A stretch of 64,000 nucleotides of DNA from Siderastrea siderea (GCA_964030785.1 OZ034975.1:22252142-22316141), one strand, 5' to 3'. Counted from the stretch's first letter, positions 21,873 to 34,994 are shown. Numbers and translations are program-made. Notes: a model not told the origin generated them from the sequence alone.

Positions 21873-22619
21873 ATATACATACAAGGCATGTATAATATGT
21901 ACAGATAATACTGTATGTTCCTTCGATTAATGTAAGTAAATTTAAAAACAGTAACTTTGCTAAGGGTTTGCACAGGGTCTTTTCTTCATGTGAAGAGACC
22001 TGAGACCTGAGAATTAGACTTGCTGTACATTTATAGAGAGATCGGAAGTAAAGCTACAATGTTTGGTTGGAGAGGGAAAAAATCAGTTTATACCTAACAG
22101 TAACAAACATAACAAATCCCAATCATTGTACAAATTTTACAAGGGAATTACAGTTGATCCACGTCACGCGTGAACGGAAACCTCAAAACGTGATCCGAGT
22201 CTTCAAATAAACAAGCTACTTTCAGTGACGTAACGGAGATCACAAGGGAAATATTGAAGATCTCATTGAAATTTCCGAAAATGGCTTCTATTTTTGCAGA
22301 AGCAAGGGGTTGTGACGGGACAAATCTTTGTTTTATCGATAGACCGCTTTATTTTCTGGGTTCGCTTCTGGTCAGTGGATCAAAAACGTTTTAGACGACT
22401 AGAAGGAGGTGAAATTATGTCAATTCTTTTGCTGACGCGTGATTCCTGTTTCAACCGAACGAGAACAAACCTTGGAGCTGAACGCTTGTGTAAGAACGGT
22501 AGCTCCGAAGGAAGTGGACGAAAACCAAGATACATCTACCGTGTCAAGCAATTACTGATGACAGTTTTTCCTAGTTGCGAGGTTGATTAAAGACAAAGCC
22601 GACGCTTCGTCCACAGTTA

Positions 22620-23048
22620 ACCAAAGCGTAATGTGAGTTGTTTGTATGGAGCTGAAATTCAATCCAAAATGTAAATGGCCAGTTTTCCGTGCAAAATACC
22701 TAAAAAGCGAAATAGAGTTTGAAGACCATTACCTGTTGTGTGTTTGCTGTGTTTTTGCCACTTTTCCGAGCTTCTGGAGGCCGTTTGGGGCGATTTTCTG
22801 ATTAACGGTCGATGCGACATCATGTCAAAGTAAAGCCAGTACGGGACAAGACGTCGCTTCGACCGTTAAACAGAATATCGCCCCAAACGGCCTCCAGCAG
22901 TTCGGAAAAGCGGTAAAGACACAGCAAACACACAACAGCTAAGGTTTTTCAAACTCTATTTTGAATTTTAGGCATCTTCCACGGAAAACTGCCGATTATT
23001 TTCAATCGAATTTCAGCTCCATACAAACTCTCATATTACGCTTTGGTG
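22620..23048. mobile_element. foldback MITE nested in the Tc1/mariner derivative
   Basis: The left arm starts ACCAAAGCGTAAT at 22620 and the right arm ends ATTACGCTTTGGT at 23048. Each arm is about 195 bp and the two are roughly 85% alike inverted (shared gtatggagctgaaattc, cggaggccgtttggggcg-type words), with a centre near 22820-22845. There is no coding capacity. Target duplication is not clear. Confidence 0.75.
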
Positions 23049-23127
23049 ACCTGTTCTTCGTGTATTGCATAACCTACTGCTCAACAATTCCCATCCATAT
23101 ATCCTAGGTTTCGCTAGTTTGAACAAT

Positions 23128-23481
23128 TCAATAGATTCTACATGCAACGTCGTCTGAAAGTTTAGAAGGATAACATCGTCCCCCTTGACTGAACGCCTCA
23201 CATGTACTGAACGTTTCATGATGTCGAATGATACAATAAACAGCGCCAGGAGTTGCACGAGCTGCTGTGGAGATCGCTTTCGGTCCCTCTCCAGTCAAAT
23301 AACGATCAATTATTCGTCTTCTCGTTTCCTTGTGGAGAGGCCTACATGGCCTGTTCTTCCGGCCTAAGGCATTAACATAACCAGGTCTGAACATTTCGAA
23401 AAATCTGTGACAGATTCGAAATCTCCTTTCGATTTTCGAAATCCCTCTTTGAATCTCAAGAAACACAAGGCGAATGCCCAA
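23128..23481 (-). pseudogene. Tc1/mariner transposase N-terminal helix-turn-helix fragment
   Basis: A 117-codon minus-strand stretch reads RPLHKETRRRIIDRYLTGEG, then PKAISTAARATPGAVYCI and HHETFSTCEAF. This is the paired-like HTH layout of Tc1-type transposases, which binds the TIRs. The catalytic DDE domain is absent, apparently lost by deletion before or with the nested insertion. Confidence 0.6.
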
Positions 23482-23555
23482 ATATGGAGAACGTGACTCG
23501 TCACGTAGTTTTGAATTTTAGAGTTTCCGTTCACGCGTGACGTGGATCAACTGTA

Positions 23556-25379
23556 AAACAGACAACTGAGGGCATTGTCAGGTGGAGAATTAACACTGCA
23601 GAACATAAGTAGGATTCATACGAGTCCTGGAATTTTATTCTGGCATTTTCCAGGACTGGAAAGTCTAGGGCAATTAATGCGGGTCCTGGAAAGTCCTGGA
23701 ATTCTATAAACTCTCGTAATAGAGTTTTCTTTAAAAACAGTTTTCTGCAGTATTAAATTTTTGGATTTCTATTTTGTAGGGGTTTATTGCGTCAATTATT
23801 GTGATTTTGGGAGCCCTGGAAAAATCTATCTGAGACCTGAAAAAGTACTGGAAAAGCCCTGGAAAATTGTTTCTGAAAAAGGGTACGGACCCTGCATAAA
23901 GAAAATATAACTCTTCGTGCCCTACAGGGCAATTATGCTAGGGGGGGGGGGGATCAAGTGTACATTAGTTAATCCTGATGGTTATGACCAAAGTTATTTC
24001 TTAAATTTTTTAGTCATTCTTTATTTTTGTTTCATTGCAGTTTAAGCTACATATATTACAACTTTTAATAAGTACACAACACATCCACAACACACACATT
24101 ACTGATACAAACTAAGGCAGTAGCAATATAAACTATTTCATGGTCAACAGTGCACTGTAAATTTCCTCCACATAACTGAGGATGAACTTAATAAAAGCTA
24201 TTTCAGCCCGTAGGCAACAAAAGTTTTCATCACAATTTTGCCCCAAGGCAAATTCCGCACTATGTGTGGTAGTCACGGGAAACTTGCTGAGTCAGATTTA
24301 TCAACGAGTTTGCCCACTTGACTTCAAAGCTTGGTGTTCAAAAAAAAAAACATCTGGTAGTGTTCTCAGCGAAGTAATCATTTTCTACTAAATGCAGAAG
24401 AAAAACTTGTAGAATTATTATGGCCAGAGCAAAGCTTTCTTTATAATGTGAGATCTCCAGATTTCAGTGACAGAAATCTAAAAAATTGGGGAAAAAACAG
24501 TGTAGCATTTATTTGAAAGAGCGCCGCAGCACTTATCAAACTGTTCAACTTGTAGTGCGGTGCTTAATTCAGGGTGGTACTTATTTAAAACTTCCTATTT
24601 CTGGGGTGTACTATGTAATCTTTCTTTTTCTTTGTTTTGTTCAAAAACCGACATCAATAGCATAGCCTTACCAGATCCCAATAAAAATCAATAGTATTAC
24701 ATTGTTGCTAGGATGATGCAGCACTAATTCAAGGGGGTTCTCTTCCAGGTAAATATGGTATGTAAGTGGGGATGTTGAAAAACGCCATAATGCTTTCATC
24801 CACGACTTTCCTGGTATTATAATGTTTGCTGGTTACTCAAACCTAATGATACGAGATTAATTTCCCTCTCATAACTCCAGTGAAAACTCTACCAGGTACC
24901 ATCTTGAACTCCAAGCTGTGACGTCCTGAGCATGTCATGCAAACAGATTCTGTACATCAAAATGAAGAATTTGCCTCACAAGGCAAAGTTTCAAAGATGT
25001 TGGATATTTTCTTCATGAACTTGAGGTGAAATTGTCAGAAAAGCTTTGTTGCACATGAGAGCTAAATGCCTCATTGTGAGGCTTTGAGTCAGCTCTCTTT
25101 TTCGGTTATTAAAACCGCCCATCATTTCTCAAACAATAACGGTAATAAAGATTTAAGATTACTCCACGGCGCTACCCTCTTTGCCACGAAATTTGCAAAG
25201 TTGCCTAAGATCAATGGAGAACGAAGTACTGCGTTTTTCTTCATTTTTGCCGCCCACTAAATAAAGGTCGAAAAAAAAACTACACAGCACAAACTTGCAT
25301 GATATCCACGGGGCCATCGCTAATTAAGCCACTTTTATTTTGCGTAAAGGCGTTTCTGTATATAGCAACATAAATCCTC
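23556..25379. other. no gene seen
   Basis: AT-rich. Between 23620 and 23890 the words tcctggaa and ccctggaaa recur irregularly. A G run occurs at 23942. Short open frames carry no recognised domain. Confidence 0.5.
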
Positions 25380-25437
25380 AAAACGCGGAGTGGACGTGTT
25401 GTTGGTTGCTCCGGTTTTTGTGTCTAATTTTTACATG

Positions 25438-26940
25438 TCCGCTAAGAGAAAGACCACTCACCACTGCAGACTGGGGACTCTATTTCACCCGGTGACAAAA
25501 AAACGAGAAATTACTCAGAAGAGAGTGCCAGTTCGTGTGATACTGTACTCGACGCTCTTGACATGGCCGAGAATGTGACTGCGAAGTTGGAGAGCCTCGA
25601 GAAGCTTTCCCTTATCGAAAGTCGCTTGGATAGTATGGCTTCTACGACGGCGAATATTGAGTCAACTCTCTGCAGGCTTGACGCAGACGTAACCGTGCTT
25701 AAAGAGGGAGCCGGAAAAAGAGATAAAAAGATAAACGAGCTCGAAACATGGATAAATCACACCGAGGAGGACGTCAGTGAGCTGCAAAAGGACTCGCATG
25801 ATCACAAAGCCCAGCTTGATAAATGTAAGAAGGATCTTTTTTATTTGGAAGCTTACAGTAGTGGAAACACTTTCTTTCGTTCTTTCTCAAGGACTATGGT
25901 GGAAAATGTCTCTTATATTGCAATTTCAGCCCTGCCGACCGACCAGACCACCTTCCCAGCTTTTACAAAGACTGTCTCAATGTCTGGTCCAAATTAGCAG
26001 CTAAACCTGCTGAGTCCCGAGACGAAGTCTTAAAACAAATCTTGTGGAGCAATCAATTCATACGCATCAACTGTAAACCCATCTTCTACAGAAGACTTTT
26101 CTCAAAGGGTATCATTTTCATCTCTGACATTCTGACCAATAATGGCAAGTTAAAGCTTTGGCCCTCTTTCGCGGCTACTGGGCTTCAGCTTATCGATTTT
26201 TTCTCACTACTGGGTATTTTTTATTCTCTTCCTTCTCCGTGGAAAAGTCTAATTAACTCGAATGGAATTCCTATCGTATCTCACAGCCCACCTGGATGCA
26301 ACACACCTTCTATTTAAATGGTAAAAGCTTTTCGCTTGATTCGATCAACTCGAAAAAACTATATTGGGAATTAGTGGAGATGATTCAAGTCTATCCTTCC
26401 GCACTACACAAATATACAACATTATTTCACAATCCCGACTTAGACTGGGAAACGATTAATTTAATTCCACATGTCGTTACAATTGACACTAATACAAGAA
26501 TTCTTCAACATAAAATTCTCAATCGGATATCATTCACTAACAAATCTCTCTACAAAATGAAAATTGTCCGCTCTCCACTTTGCACTTTCTGTAACTCGTC
26601 TGATGAATCCCTGGAGCATTTTTTTTTTTACTGCAAACATAGCATAGCCTTTTGGAAGTCTGTGGTTCTCTGGCTTAAATCCATAGACATTGATATTGAC
26701 TTTTTAAATGACTACGGAATTATTTTTGGCTTAGCTCAAAAGAATCTCAATTGGACCCTTCTAAACCATATTATTATTGTTGGTAAACAATCATTTACTG
26801 CAACCGGCTTTTACCTTCTTTGCCTCAAGTCATCATAAAAATAAAATATATCGAATTTACTGAGAGATCTATTGCCCTTAAAAATAACAAAGAACTCACG
26901 ATGAAAAGTGGAAGCCTATTATCAACGTTTTGTAATATAA
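25438..26940 (+). pseudogene. internally deleted L1-like LINE: ORF1 start joined to ORF2 end
   Basis: A frame from ATG 25438 (MSAKRKTTHHC), shifted once in the A run near 25498, gives a coiled-coil ORF1 N-terminus (LETWINHTEEDVSELQKDSH) ending at LFYLEAYS near 25858. In other frames the sequence then becomes the far C-terminus of ORF2: LPSFYKDCLNVWSKL, NQFIRINCKPIFYRRLF, a frameshift near 26295, then SPLCTFCNSSDESLEHFFF, the Cys/His knuckle after RT. The RRM, endonuclease and RT are missing. It keeps both ends of a LINE and might have moved as a non-autonomous unit. Confidence 0.7.
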
Positions 26941-27084
26941 TGTATTAGATTTTCAAGTTATCTGGAGACTGTACTAGGTTGTAACGCCTATCATAATTAG
27001 CTTGTAACGTGTAGTGCAAGTAGTGTATAATTAACAAGTGTGTAACGTAGTATGCTTGTGTAACACGATGTAACGTAATGCAAA

Positions 27085-27389
27085 CAACCTCGTCCCCAGG
27101 GTCTTCTCGCTTTTCAATCTGGCGGCGGCTCGGGAGAAGACCCTGGCACACAGCAGATCACGTGATCTCCAACAAGGATGGAGATGTATTCAAAATGGCG
27201 GCTAAGGCGACGAGATCGAGAAGATCTGAGTACGAGATCACGGCTGAGGCGAAATGAAACAAAATGGCGGACAGAGTAAAGCGAAGCTAAAAACATTTGT
27301 GAAGAAAAAGGCAAGAAAAAAACGAGTTAGACATGTGCGAGCATCAGGAATTCGATAAAGAGATTCTTACTGTTCATACTCTCCATTTT
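27085..27389. repeat. 305-bp repeat, copy 1
   Basis: It starts acaacctcgtccccagggtc and ends ttcatactctccattt. Near its start CCAGGGTCTTCTC and GAGAAGACCCTGG form a 13-bp inverted repeat. An inverted copy of about 93% identity by eye lies at 31413-31717. Short frames inside are incidental. Confidence 0.8.
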
Positions 27390-28743
27390 TTTTATCTTAA
27401 AGAGGCTCTGTTTATTTGCGTTTTGTGGTTATTGAAAAGGTGTACAAGTCATAAGCTTTAATAAGCTTCCTTGTCTATTATTGTGGTTTTGTATTAAATT
27501 ACAAAGTTTTCCCCTTACTGCGATTGTGCCCTGCAATCAAGGAATGTAGTAAGCTTGAAAGAGCTATAAAGTGCGAATTAAAATAAAAGTACATAAAATG
27601 TGTAAATGAGTTTAATAGTAGTCAGTGTCTAGTTATCTCACAAGGGCTTGGCTTTGAGCATTGAAGGCCTCAATTTTTAGCTGGTCAAACACGCTGCAGG
27701 GCATTCCATTTTCTGTCAGTTCTTGTGAAGCAACTGAATTTATAGGTGTTATTATTGTAGCTACCACTGCAATATCTATCTGAATCATTTTGAGAAGAAC
27801 AAGTTGTTTTGGAGGGGAAAGGGGCAATTTCAGTACATATGGGGCCCCTCAAGCACTGATTAAAACTACCAATGTCAATTTTTGTTAGTCAGAATGGTTG
27901 AGATGCTTCCAAGTTTCAAATTGTTGTAGGATTTTTGAATGAATTATGATGCTTGTCTTTAGAATCCTCCTAGTCTACTTCAATTTTCTGGGAGGCTAGT
28001 CCATACTAAGCCAGTATAAGCCTGATGCTTAGATGCCACCAAGATTACATTTTCTAACATTTGTGGAGTTTCATTGTCGGTGAGGTTTCAGCAGTCATGG
28101 CATGATAACATGATGCAGGTTATGGCAAAGGACTAAGCTGTGCTCATGACCATGGCTATCCCCAAAAGGGGCTTGCGTAGTGACATTTGCTCCCCTCTTG
28201 TTAGTAGACCTGGCAACTCTTGCGGTTTGGGGTATCAACTGTAGGTCTCAGGATTTGGCCTCCAAATCTCACAGTGAATCACAAAATCTTGAAATTGACA
28301 CAATTCAGGCAGTATGAAGAATACAATAGGGAGCACAAATAATGTAAAGGATACCTTGAAACAAAACATCTACCATTTGTATTCTCGTTTTATGCATATT
28401 TTGGAAATCTCCAGGTTTGAGGTCCCAGTCTCCAGGTTTTTCTGGGCTTCTTTTCAAAATCTCCAGATTTGTATGTTTTTAGGGATTGCCAGGTCTGTGT
28501 TGGTGCAGGACTGCTGCAATACAGTTGGTTGAAGGGTGGGTTCATAACTACACATCCTGTGCATATCATCCATTCCCACGGTTAGATAGTTTTTCTTTTT
28601 TCAGTGTATGTCATTGTACCACTTGCCAGGAGATCAAGCCTGACATACTAGTCAATTACTGTTTCAATTTTGTGAGGGGGTTTACATGCAAGTTACAGTA
28701 ACCAATGTTCCTCTTATTCAGTGCGGTAAAATAATAGCCACGG
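27390..28743. other. no gene seen
   Basis: AT-rich spacer. The phrase tctccaggttt or tctccagattt recurs at 28410-28470. No supported gene. Confidence 0.5.
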
Positions 28744-28851
28744 GTCAATTTAACATTTGCAAGTGTAATTTTCAAGTGTAGCTATTGTTTCTGAGGTTGA
28801 AAACAGTAGCCACACTTGTAAGTTACACTTGTATATGGTTATTGAATTGAC
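28744..28851. mobile_element. small foldback MITE
   Basis: gtcaattta..gcaagtgtaa..caagtgtagcta..gtttc (28744-28795) is mirrored as the reverse complement at 28799-28851 (gaaaacagtagccacacttg..gaattgac). About 50-bp arms with a short loop. No coding capacity. Confidence 0.7.
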
Positions 28852-31284
28852 TCCAGGAGGGGCTGGGGGATTCATGCTATGAAGAATACTAGTGACCTTG
28901 AGTCAATGATTTTTGATTAGAAGTTTTTTGAAAGAAAAAACTCTGCCAAATAACATCATGGTATTGTTCTTACCTCCCTGTTGCTTGAATTTCCTTTCAT
29001 CATATCTAATTTATTGGTAACTAAATGCAATTAGTCACTGAAAAAAAAATTATTTATTGTTTTCCTCAGAAATTCAGAAATGGTGACATTCTAACTACTA
29101 CATTCAGATGTTGATTTACATTCATTTGCTTGGAGGATGTCTTTTCTGTCACTACAGTAGATAAAAGCACCTGATTTGAGCATGTTTTCTTTTACTTAAG
29201 TGAGCCAAAAACAAGAACTTTCTTAGTTATGAATGTTAACTTTGTATCCATTTAGTTAATTTGCTCACAATTCTGACTGGAACTGTAATTCTACATCCAT
29301 TTGGCTTGGATTACAGATGAATTTTACAGAAAGAAAAGAAAATTATTTTTAAAACACTAAGGAAAGGAGTGATATATGTGCAAGAGCACCCCAGCTTGAT
29401 AGTCAGCTTACTGTGGTATCCCTCTCCTTATTATAAGTTAGCATTATTGTTATCTTTTCTTATGTTACAAATTCCTTCCACATCCATTGATCTCCATATT
29501 ATCAAAAATTTCAAAAAATCATCCAGATAATTAAATCAATTGATAGGTTAAGTCTAGTTTTTCGTCTTCCACTAGGCTTCATAATGGGGGCATAGGAAAG
29601 GGTAATATATCTATAAGAAATCAAAACCGTTTATGTGATGAATCATGAAGTCCCAGAGGCGTGGATGCAGAAAATAAAGCAGGAGCCAACAACCTAGTGG
29701 GAGAGGTGGGAGGCTTGAATCCCTCTCCCCTCCCCCAGAATTTAAAAGCTAGGTTATCTGAGATGCTATTTACAGCACCCTGGGTGCATTTATCCAGAAG
29801 CATCTCAGTTTCGAAAAAAATCACGAAAAAAGGAGACCGCGAATTGATATCATTGTAAAAACCAAGTTTAAGGTCACAAGACTGTAGGAGTAAAAATACA
29901 GTATTTCGGCTTTCTTCCAATATTATCTGGGTGCGTTTGTGATGAAACCTTTGCGACTTTGGAAAAAATATATTGTTACTTTTACAAAATTCCACAGACG
30001 TTGCTCACACAAAGAAATCTTAAACAAAAGGAGGTCGTGGTCTCATCCCCACCCCCCCCGCCAAAACTGAGACTGTAAATATATTCATTTTCTTTGAAAA
30101 TCGAGATTCCTTAAAACTTTCAGTTCTGCTAAAAACCTTCGTTTTTATTGAACATGATGAAATGATAATGTTCAAGGAGTTACGCAAACTGCGTCCCTTT
30201 AGAAAAACTGCTCATAGGCTCCATGAACATTTTCAGGACATCTCTTTATCTCCATTGGTTGGAGAAGTTTTTTCTTGGCTTGAAAGGCACAAGAAACAGA
30301 TTGCCATGGGATAGCAAGCTAACCACAAGTCTCCATGTGCAATCTAATTATGCCTTCAGATCACATCAGGAATTACATCAGGAATACAACCACATGAAAA
30401 CTGTAGCAGGTTTTAAATTTCCAAACTTTGGTATACTGGTCTTCGACTTCGCCCTTGATTTATGGTGTTCAACTCCCACAAATGATCCATTACTAAACTG
30501 TCAAGCAAGATACATGTATTCACTTTCTAACCCAGGTCACTCAAGCCTCGAAGATGCTCTGACACTGAACTATGAAGGAATACGTTCACTTTCTTTCCCT
30601 CAACTTGCCCTATTCTAGCCCTTCAGCACTGAGTGATAATAACTTGGTAGCGTCCTGGCGACAATGAGTTGGGTTGGTGACCCAATGACACCCCCTGGAA
30701 GACTGAAGTCTAGCATTTTTGTAACACTTTGTCTGGGAAAAAGGCGAGCTGGGGTAACCAATCCCTGGGGAGTCCCCCACAAATGACAGAAGTGCTTAGA
30801 CTTAAGTCTCAGGATAATACCCCTGTGCACTAAAGATGCAAGGGGGGAGCAGGAAACCTGAAAGTGTTATGTCCACCTTATGCCTAATATCTTTTCAGTT
30901 TGCGATTGGGTTGTAGATTTTGAAAGCCAAGAAACCTGAGTACAGTTGTTGAATTCACTTTATTTAGAAGCTGAACAGCTCGTTGCCTTCCTTCGGTTCC
31001 ACATGACAGGTATCTTTTGCCAAAAAATGGTACAACTGAAAAGGAACCAAAAAGAAACAAAGAAACAGACTTTCAATTAACCTGCCACCAAACAGCAAAA
31101 ACAAAAAAGGAAAAACAAAAAAGCTCCCGTGAAAAATATCCCGGCTTCACTTAAGCTTAAGTTTATACTTGTAGGTCACCTGTTTATTTTTTGGGCAGTA
31201 CATGTATTGCTTCGGTCATGATTAATTACATGTATGCTCTGATACTTATTATTTTTCGTAAAACGAAACAAATATATGGGCTAG
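28852..31284. other. no gene seen
   Basis: Mostly AT-rich single-copy-looking DNA. Open frames at 29621-29995 (minus) and 30223-30618 (plus) have no recognised motif and composition like their surroundings; I do not call them genes. Confidence 0.45.
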
Positions 31285-31406
31285 ATTTTAGAATACCCGG
31301 CCACCTATTTGCATCTCATTGAATTTGAATGGATCCTTTTGTTTCTATATGCCTCGTTCTTTGAAGCCTTGAGAGATATGTAAATAAGTGGTCGGTATTC
31401 TAAAAT
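31285..31406. mobile_element. palindromic MITE
   Basis: attttagaatacc (31285-31297) pairs with ggtattctaaaat (31394-31406), and pairing continues inward (ccacctattt with aaataagtgg). A 122-bp imperfect palindrome directly beside the inverted 305-bp repeat. Confidence 0.7.
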
Positions 31407-31412
31407 CGCTCC

Positions 31413-31717
31413 AAATGGAGAGTATGAACAGTAAGAATCTCTAACCGAATTCCTGATGCTCGCACATGTCCAACCCCCTTTTTTTCTTGCCTTTTTCTTC
31501 ACAAATGTTTTTAGCTTCGCTTTACTCTGTCCGTCATTTTGTTTCATTTCGCCTCAGCCGTGATCTCGTACCCAGATCTTCTCGATGTCGTCGCCTTAGC
31601 CGTCATTTTGAATACATCTCCATCCTCGTTGGAGTTCACGTGATCTGCTGTGTGCCAGGGTCTTCTCCCGAGCCGCCGCCATATTGAAAAGCGAGAAGAC
31701 CCTGGGGACGAGGTTGT
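31413..31717. repeat. 305-bp repeat, copy 2 (inverted relative to 27085-27389)
   Basis: Reverse complement of copy 1: aaatggagagtatgaacag to cctggggacgaggttgt. Small substitutions separate the copies. Either two independent insertions or the ends of one 4.6-kb unit. Confidence 0.8.
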
Positions 31718-32274
31718 AATGCAAAGTAATGTCAGCAACGTTATATAATGTAATGATAAATCGTCAAAAGGAAGACAAAAAAATTGAATACCAACCTACC
31801 TTGTAGCAGCATGCCACGGAACATACGAGGCCAGAAATGGCGTACAGTTATGAAGCGCCTCCAGGCACTTTACGTCGAGCGTTAATAACCTTCCCATTGT
31901 TAACACTACAACCTGTGACTTCCAGAGTTGTATCCATTATATCCCACTCGGGATAGGCTATTTTAAGTAATGCTTTAAGTCACTCAGAAACCACAAGAAC
32001 CAAAATCTTGAAAGCCACTCATTTTGAAAGTGCGAAAAAATCGCCATAACCTTCCCCTAAGTTATTTATCGCCAAAATGATAATCAACATACTTGTTTTG
32101 CGAAAATATTGGCTATAATAGCTGGAAGTGTCTCTGCAACATTCAAAATCGTGGTCCACTGTTGGTAAAAATTACGACGGAACCAAATGGCACCAAGCGT
32201 CCATCTTCCTGCTTCGCTGAAAAAGCATTTCGGCATTTTTTGCAACCGGAAGTGACGTCATGGTATAAAAAAAC
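31718..32274. other. no gene seen
   Basis: Spacer before the gypsy remnant. A TATA-like ggtataaaa occurs near 32263. No LTR could be delimited. Confidence 0.4.
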
Positions 32275-34802
32275 ATGAGAAGTGTTTTGCCCAGTCCCTG
32301 TATCGGGTCAAAAGCTCATCTACCACCTAAGCAGCAACAATGCATCAAACAGATCTCAAACAGAAACATTGTCACAGATGATCTCCCCATGTATCGAGAG
32401 GAGTTCATGGTCAACCCTTCACACTACCGAATCATGGCCCCCAGTAACACTGACCTCCGTCGCTAATTGTTACAAGGTTACCACGACTCACCACTTGCCA
32501 TGCACAGAGGTCGTGATGCAAAATACGAGTCTCTCTCTTATGATTACTACTGGAGAGCCGTTTCAAACACCAGACCCAAAGCATGGACCAATACAAGTTC
32601 GCCTGTATCAGCATCCCTTTCACACTGTTGGTATAGACTATGTAGGACCTCTACCTTAGATTCCCGCTGGAAACAAGTGCATAATTACTGCTGTCTGTCC
32701 TTATTCCAACTTGCTAGTCGCTATTCCAGTCCCAGACAAACGAGCCACCACTGCCGCACGGGTACTATTCGATCATGTTTTTCTTCAGTATGGCTTCCCT
32801 TCAGAGCTATTGAGTGATCGAGGTGGTGAATGGATCAATGCAGTGGTATACCAGCTCATCAAGTTACTTTTAATAGACCATGTTTTACCAGTTAGTTACA
32901 GACCTCGCTTAAATGGCGCCGAAGAAGGAGTACACTGATGGCTAAACAGTGCGATAGTTATTTACTGCTGTGAACATCAAACCAGCTGGCAAGATTTCCT
33001 TCAACCAGTAGTTTACACTCCTTCACCTGAAACTTTGGTCCTCACCTTACCGCCAAAGCTTCTTTCCCAGCAAGTGTATGCAGAAACTTTGGCCTTGCGT
33101 TTATCAGATGCCAAGAAACAGTTTGATTGTATTAAAACTGACCTACGCCGAACACAGCGTGACTAGAAATACGTGACTCGCAGAACCTCGCGAAGCTCGG
33201 GCACGGGTGCACCACAAAATTGATTGATGGGGGTCGGGAGAGGATAGAATTTCGGTTTAACTAGAGGTGTGGATGGGTGGCCACAATGGTCCCGAATTGT
33301 GAGTTAAGATCAACATTCTGGTTCCCAATCGTTTCCATGTAACTTCCATCCAATCCTCTGTCATGTATAAGAAAATACGTTCAGCCCCCACCCCCCCCCC
33401 CATCTCTCTTCATTCTGACATAAGGTAAATTGCTCTCTAGAGAGGATTTATATAGTATTGCTGTGGACCTGTTGTCCAAGACAATGTGTGGTGTTTCTGT
33501 TTATTTTGGTTGGGTGAGAGTATAGGTTTATCAGAAATGCAGTTCAAATTCCAACTTGCAACTTAACTTGTTATCTCCAACATTTAACCAGCCATTTCCT
33601 TTAGATTCTCTTGTAAAGCTTTTGTTCTATTTACTTGGTATTGACAAGTGTCAATAGCTAACACAATTCATTGTTTCCCTTGAATGGTTGAGATACTGTA
33701 GCAGGAGTCTACTACTGCTGAAGAGTGATGCGGTGTATTAAAAAAATTATCCATTTTACCCAAAAATTGAAATGAGAATAATACAGAATAATGGCAAGCA
33801 AAGCACAGAGTTTCATATTGATGTGGTAGCATGTTTATTCATTCCCCCCAACACACTATAAAAATTGGATTAGATAATTGTCACAATAAAATAATACGTT
33901 AATCCTTGAATCCCCAGTTACCAGCATCTCCCTACAATAGCAATGCTTTAATGAGGTCATCAGAATTAAGGAATTGATCACCAAACATGAATAGTGTTAA
34001 TTTCAGTAGAAAGAAGTTCTCTGCACTAGTACTACAAGAAATGTATAAAGACCAGTAAGGAGAATTTGCAGGCTTACATTGGGGCTTAGGGAGGTCAATT
34101 GGTATGGATAGCAAGAGTAGCTAATTAAGGGAAAGGGTGAATGTAGATTATAGCATGTGAAACCTTCAGAAGTAAGTAAACTTTCACATAGACAGATCAT
34201 GTTGAAGGTGATCAGGATCTCAATTCCCTTGATTTTGGTGCTTGCTTGTGCACTGCGAGGAGACCTGTGATGCTGGTCACTGTATGTAGCATGAAATTAC
34301 TGTCAATAATTAATGTTAAGCAGTAATTTTTGTTTCACATCAAATACATGCATGTATGTACCTATACCCGCTACACATTTTAAAGTGGTAATTGCTAGGC
34401 AGAGCAGTACTTGTAAGTGCATTTCCAAACCAAATTGTGAACAGAAATTGTCCTTTCTGATCCATCTGAATATTACTTTTTAAACTATTAACAGGGTCAA
34501 TATCCACAAAGGAAAACATAAACTTTTATAAATTCTTACTGATCCAATATGAATTATTTCTTTCAAATATTTTTCGGGAACGTCCTAACCTTAGAATTTA
34601 AATTATTTTTACTGCTCATACACAAATATGCAAATTGTTGTGGGAACTGAAACCTATTTTGTGAAATAACTTCATTTCTCTTGTGTAATCTGTAATTTTG
34701 ATCATACTTGGAAAAGTAATTACATGTTGATAATAATTACTAGTACATCAAGAGTAAAGATAATGGTAGAGAGTGGAAATAATTTTGAGCCAACCTGTTC
34801 AG

Positions 34803-34994
34803 TCACCGTCCGTTGGAAAGGTAAATTTCTAGCAAAAGTATTTTGATGATCGTGCATTTTTTGTCGCCTCTCGTTGCTTCTATAACAAAATCCTTTTGTC
34901 GAAGCACTTCTAGTCGGTGTCGCCGGTCCTGATCGGTTTCAGCACACATTTTCTCGAAGAGTTTGTAGCCCCTGAGTTCATTCTCATTATTCAA
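34803..34994 (-). other. unrecognised open stretch with exon-like appearance
   Basis: 63 codons, charged (CAETDQDRRHRLEVLRQKDF), extending upstream on the minus strand toward 35040. About 230 bp further up, another minus-strand frame gives an Arg/Glu-rich ETERERRLEIQRERRR. This could be an exon pair of a gene carried by the 2.4-kb insert. No family recognised. Confidence 0.25.

Larger units (their letters stand above)
22151..23553. mobile_element. Tc1/mariner-type element with perfect 31-bp TIRs and TA target site
   Basis: CAGTTGATCCACGTCACGCG... (22151-22181) is the exact reverse complement of 23523-23553, with no mismatch in 31 bp. TA flanks both ends (22149-22150 and 23554-23555). Each TIR contains the palindrome TCACGCGTGA. 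Only an N-terminal helix-turn-helix remnant of a transposase remains (23128-23481, minus), and a foldback element is nested at 22620-23048. It is therefore a deleted derivative. Perfect TIRs imply recent movement, presumably in trans. Confidence 0.85.

Noticed and set aside
23620..23890. Regulatory cluster of tcctggaa words
   Set aside because: Irregular spacing and common low-complexity pattern; no supporting gene nearby.
29621..29995. 124-codon minus-strand frame
   Set aside because: No motif, repetitive-looking neighbours and no homologous second block; length alone is not enough.
30223..30618. 131-codon plus-strand frame
   Set aside because: Ordinary composition and no recognised domain or splice context; kept out of the gene list.
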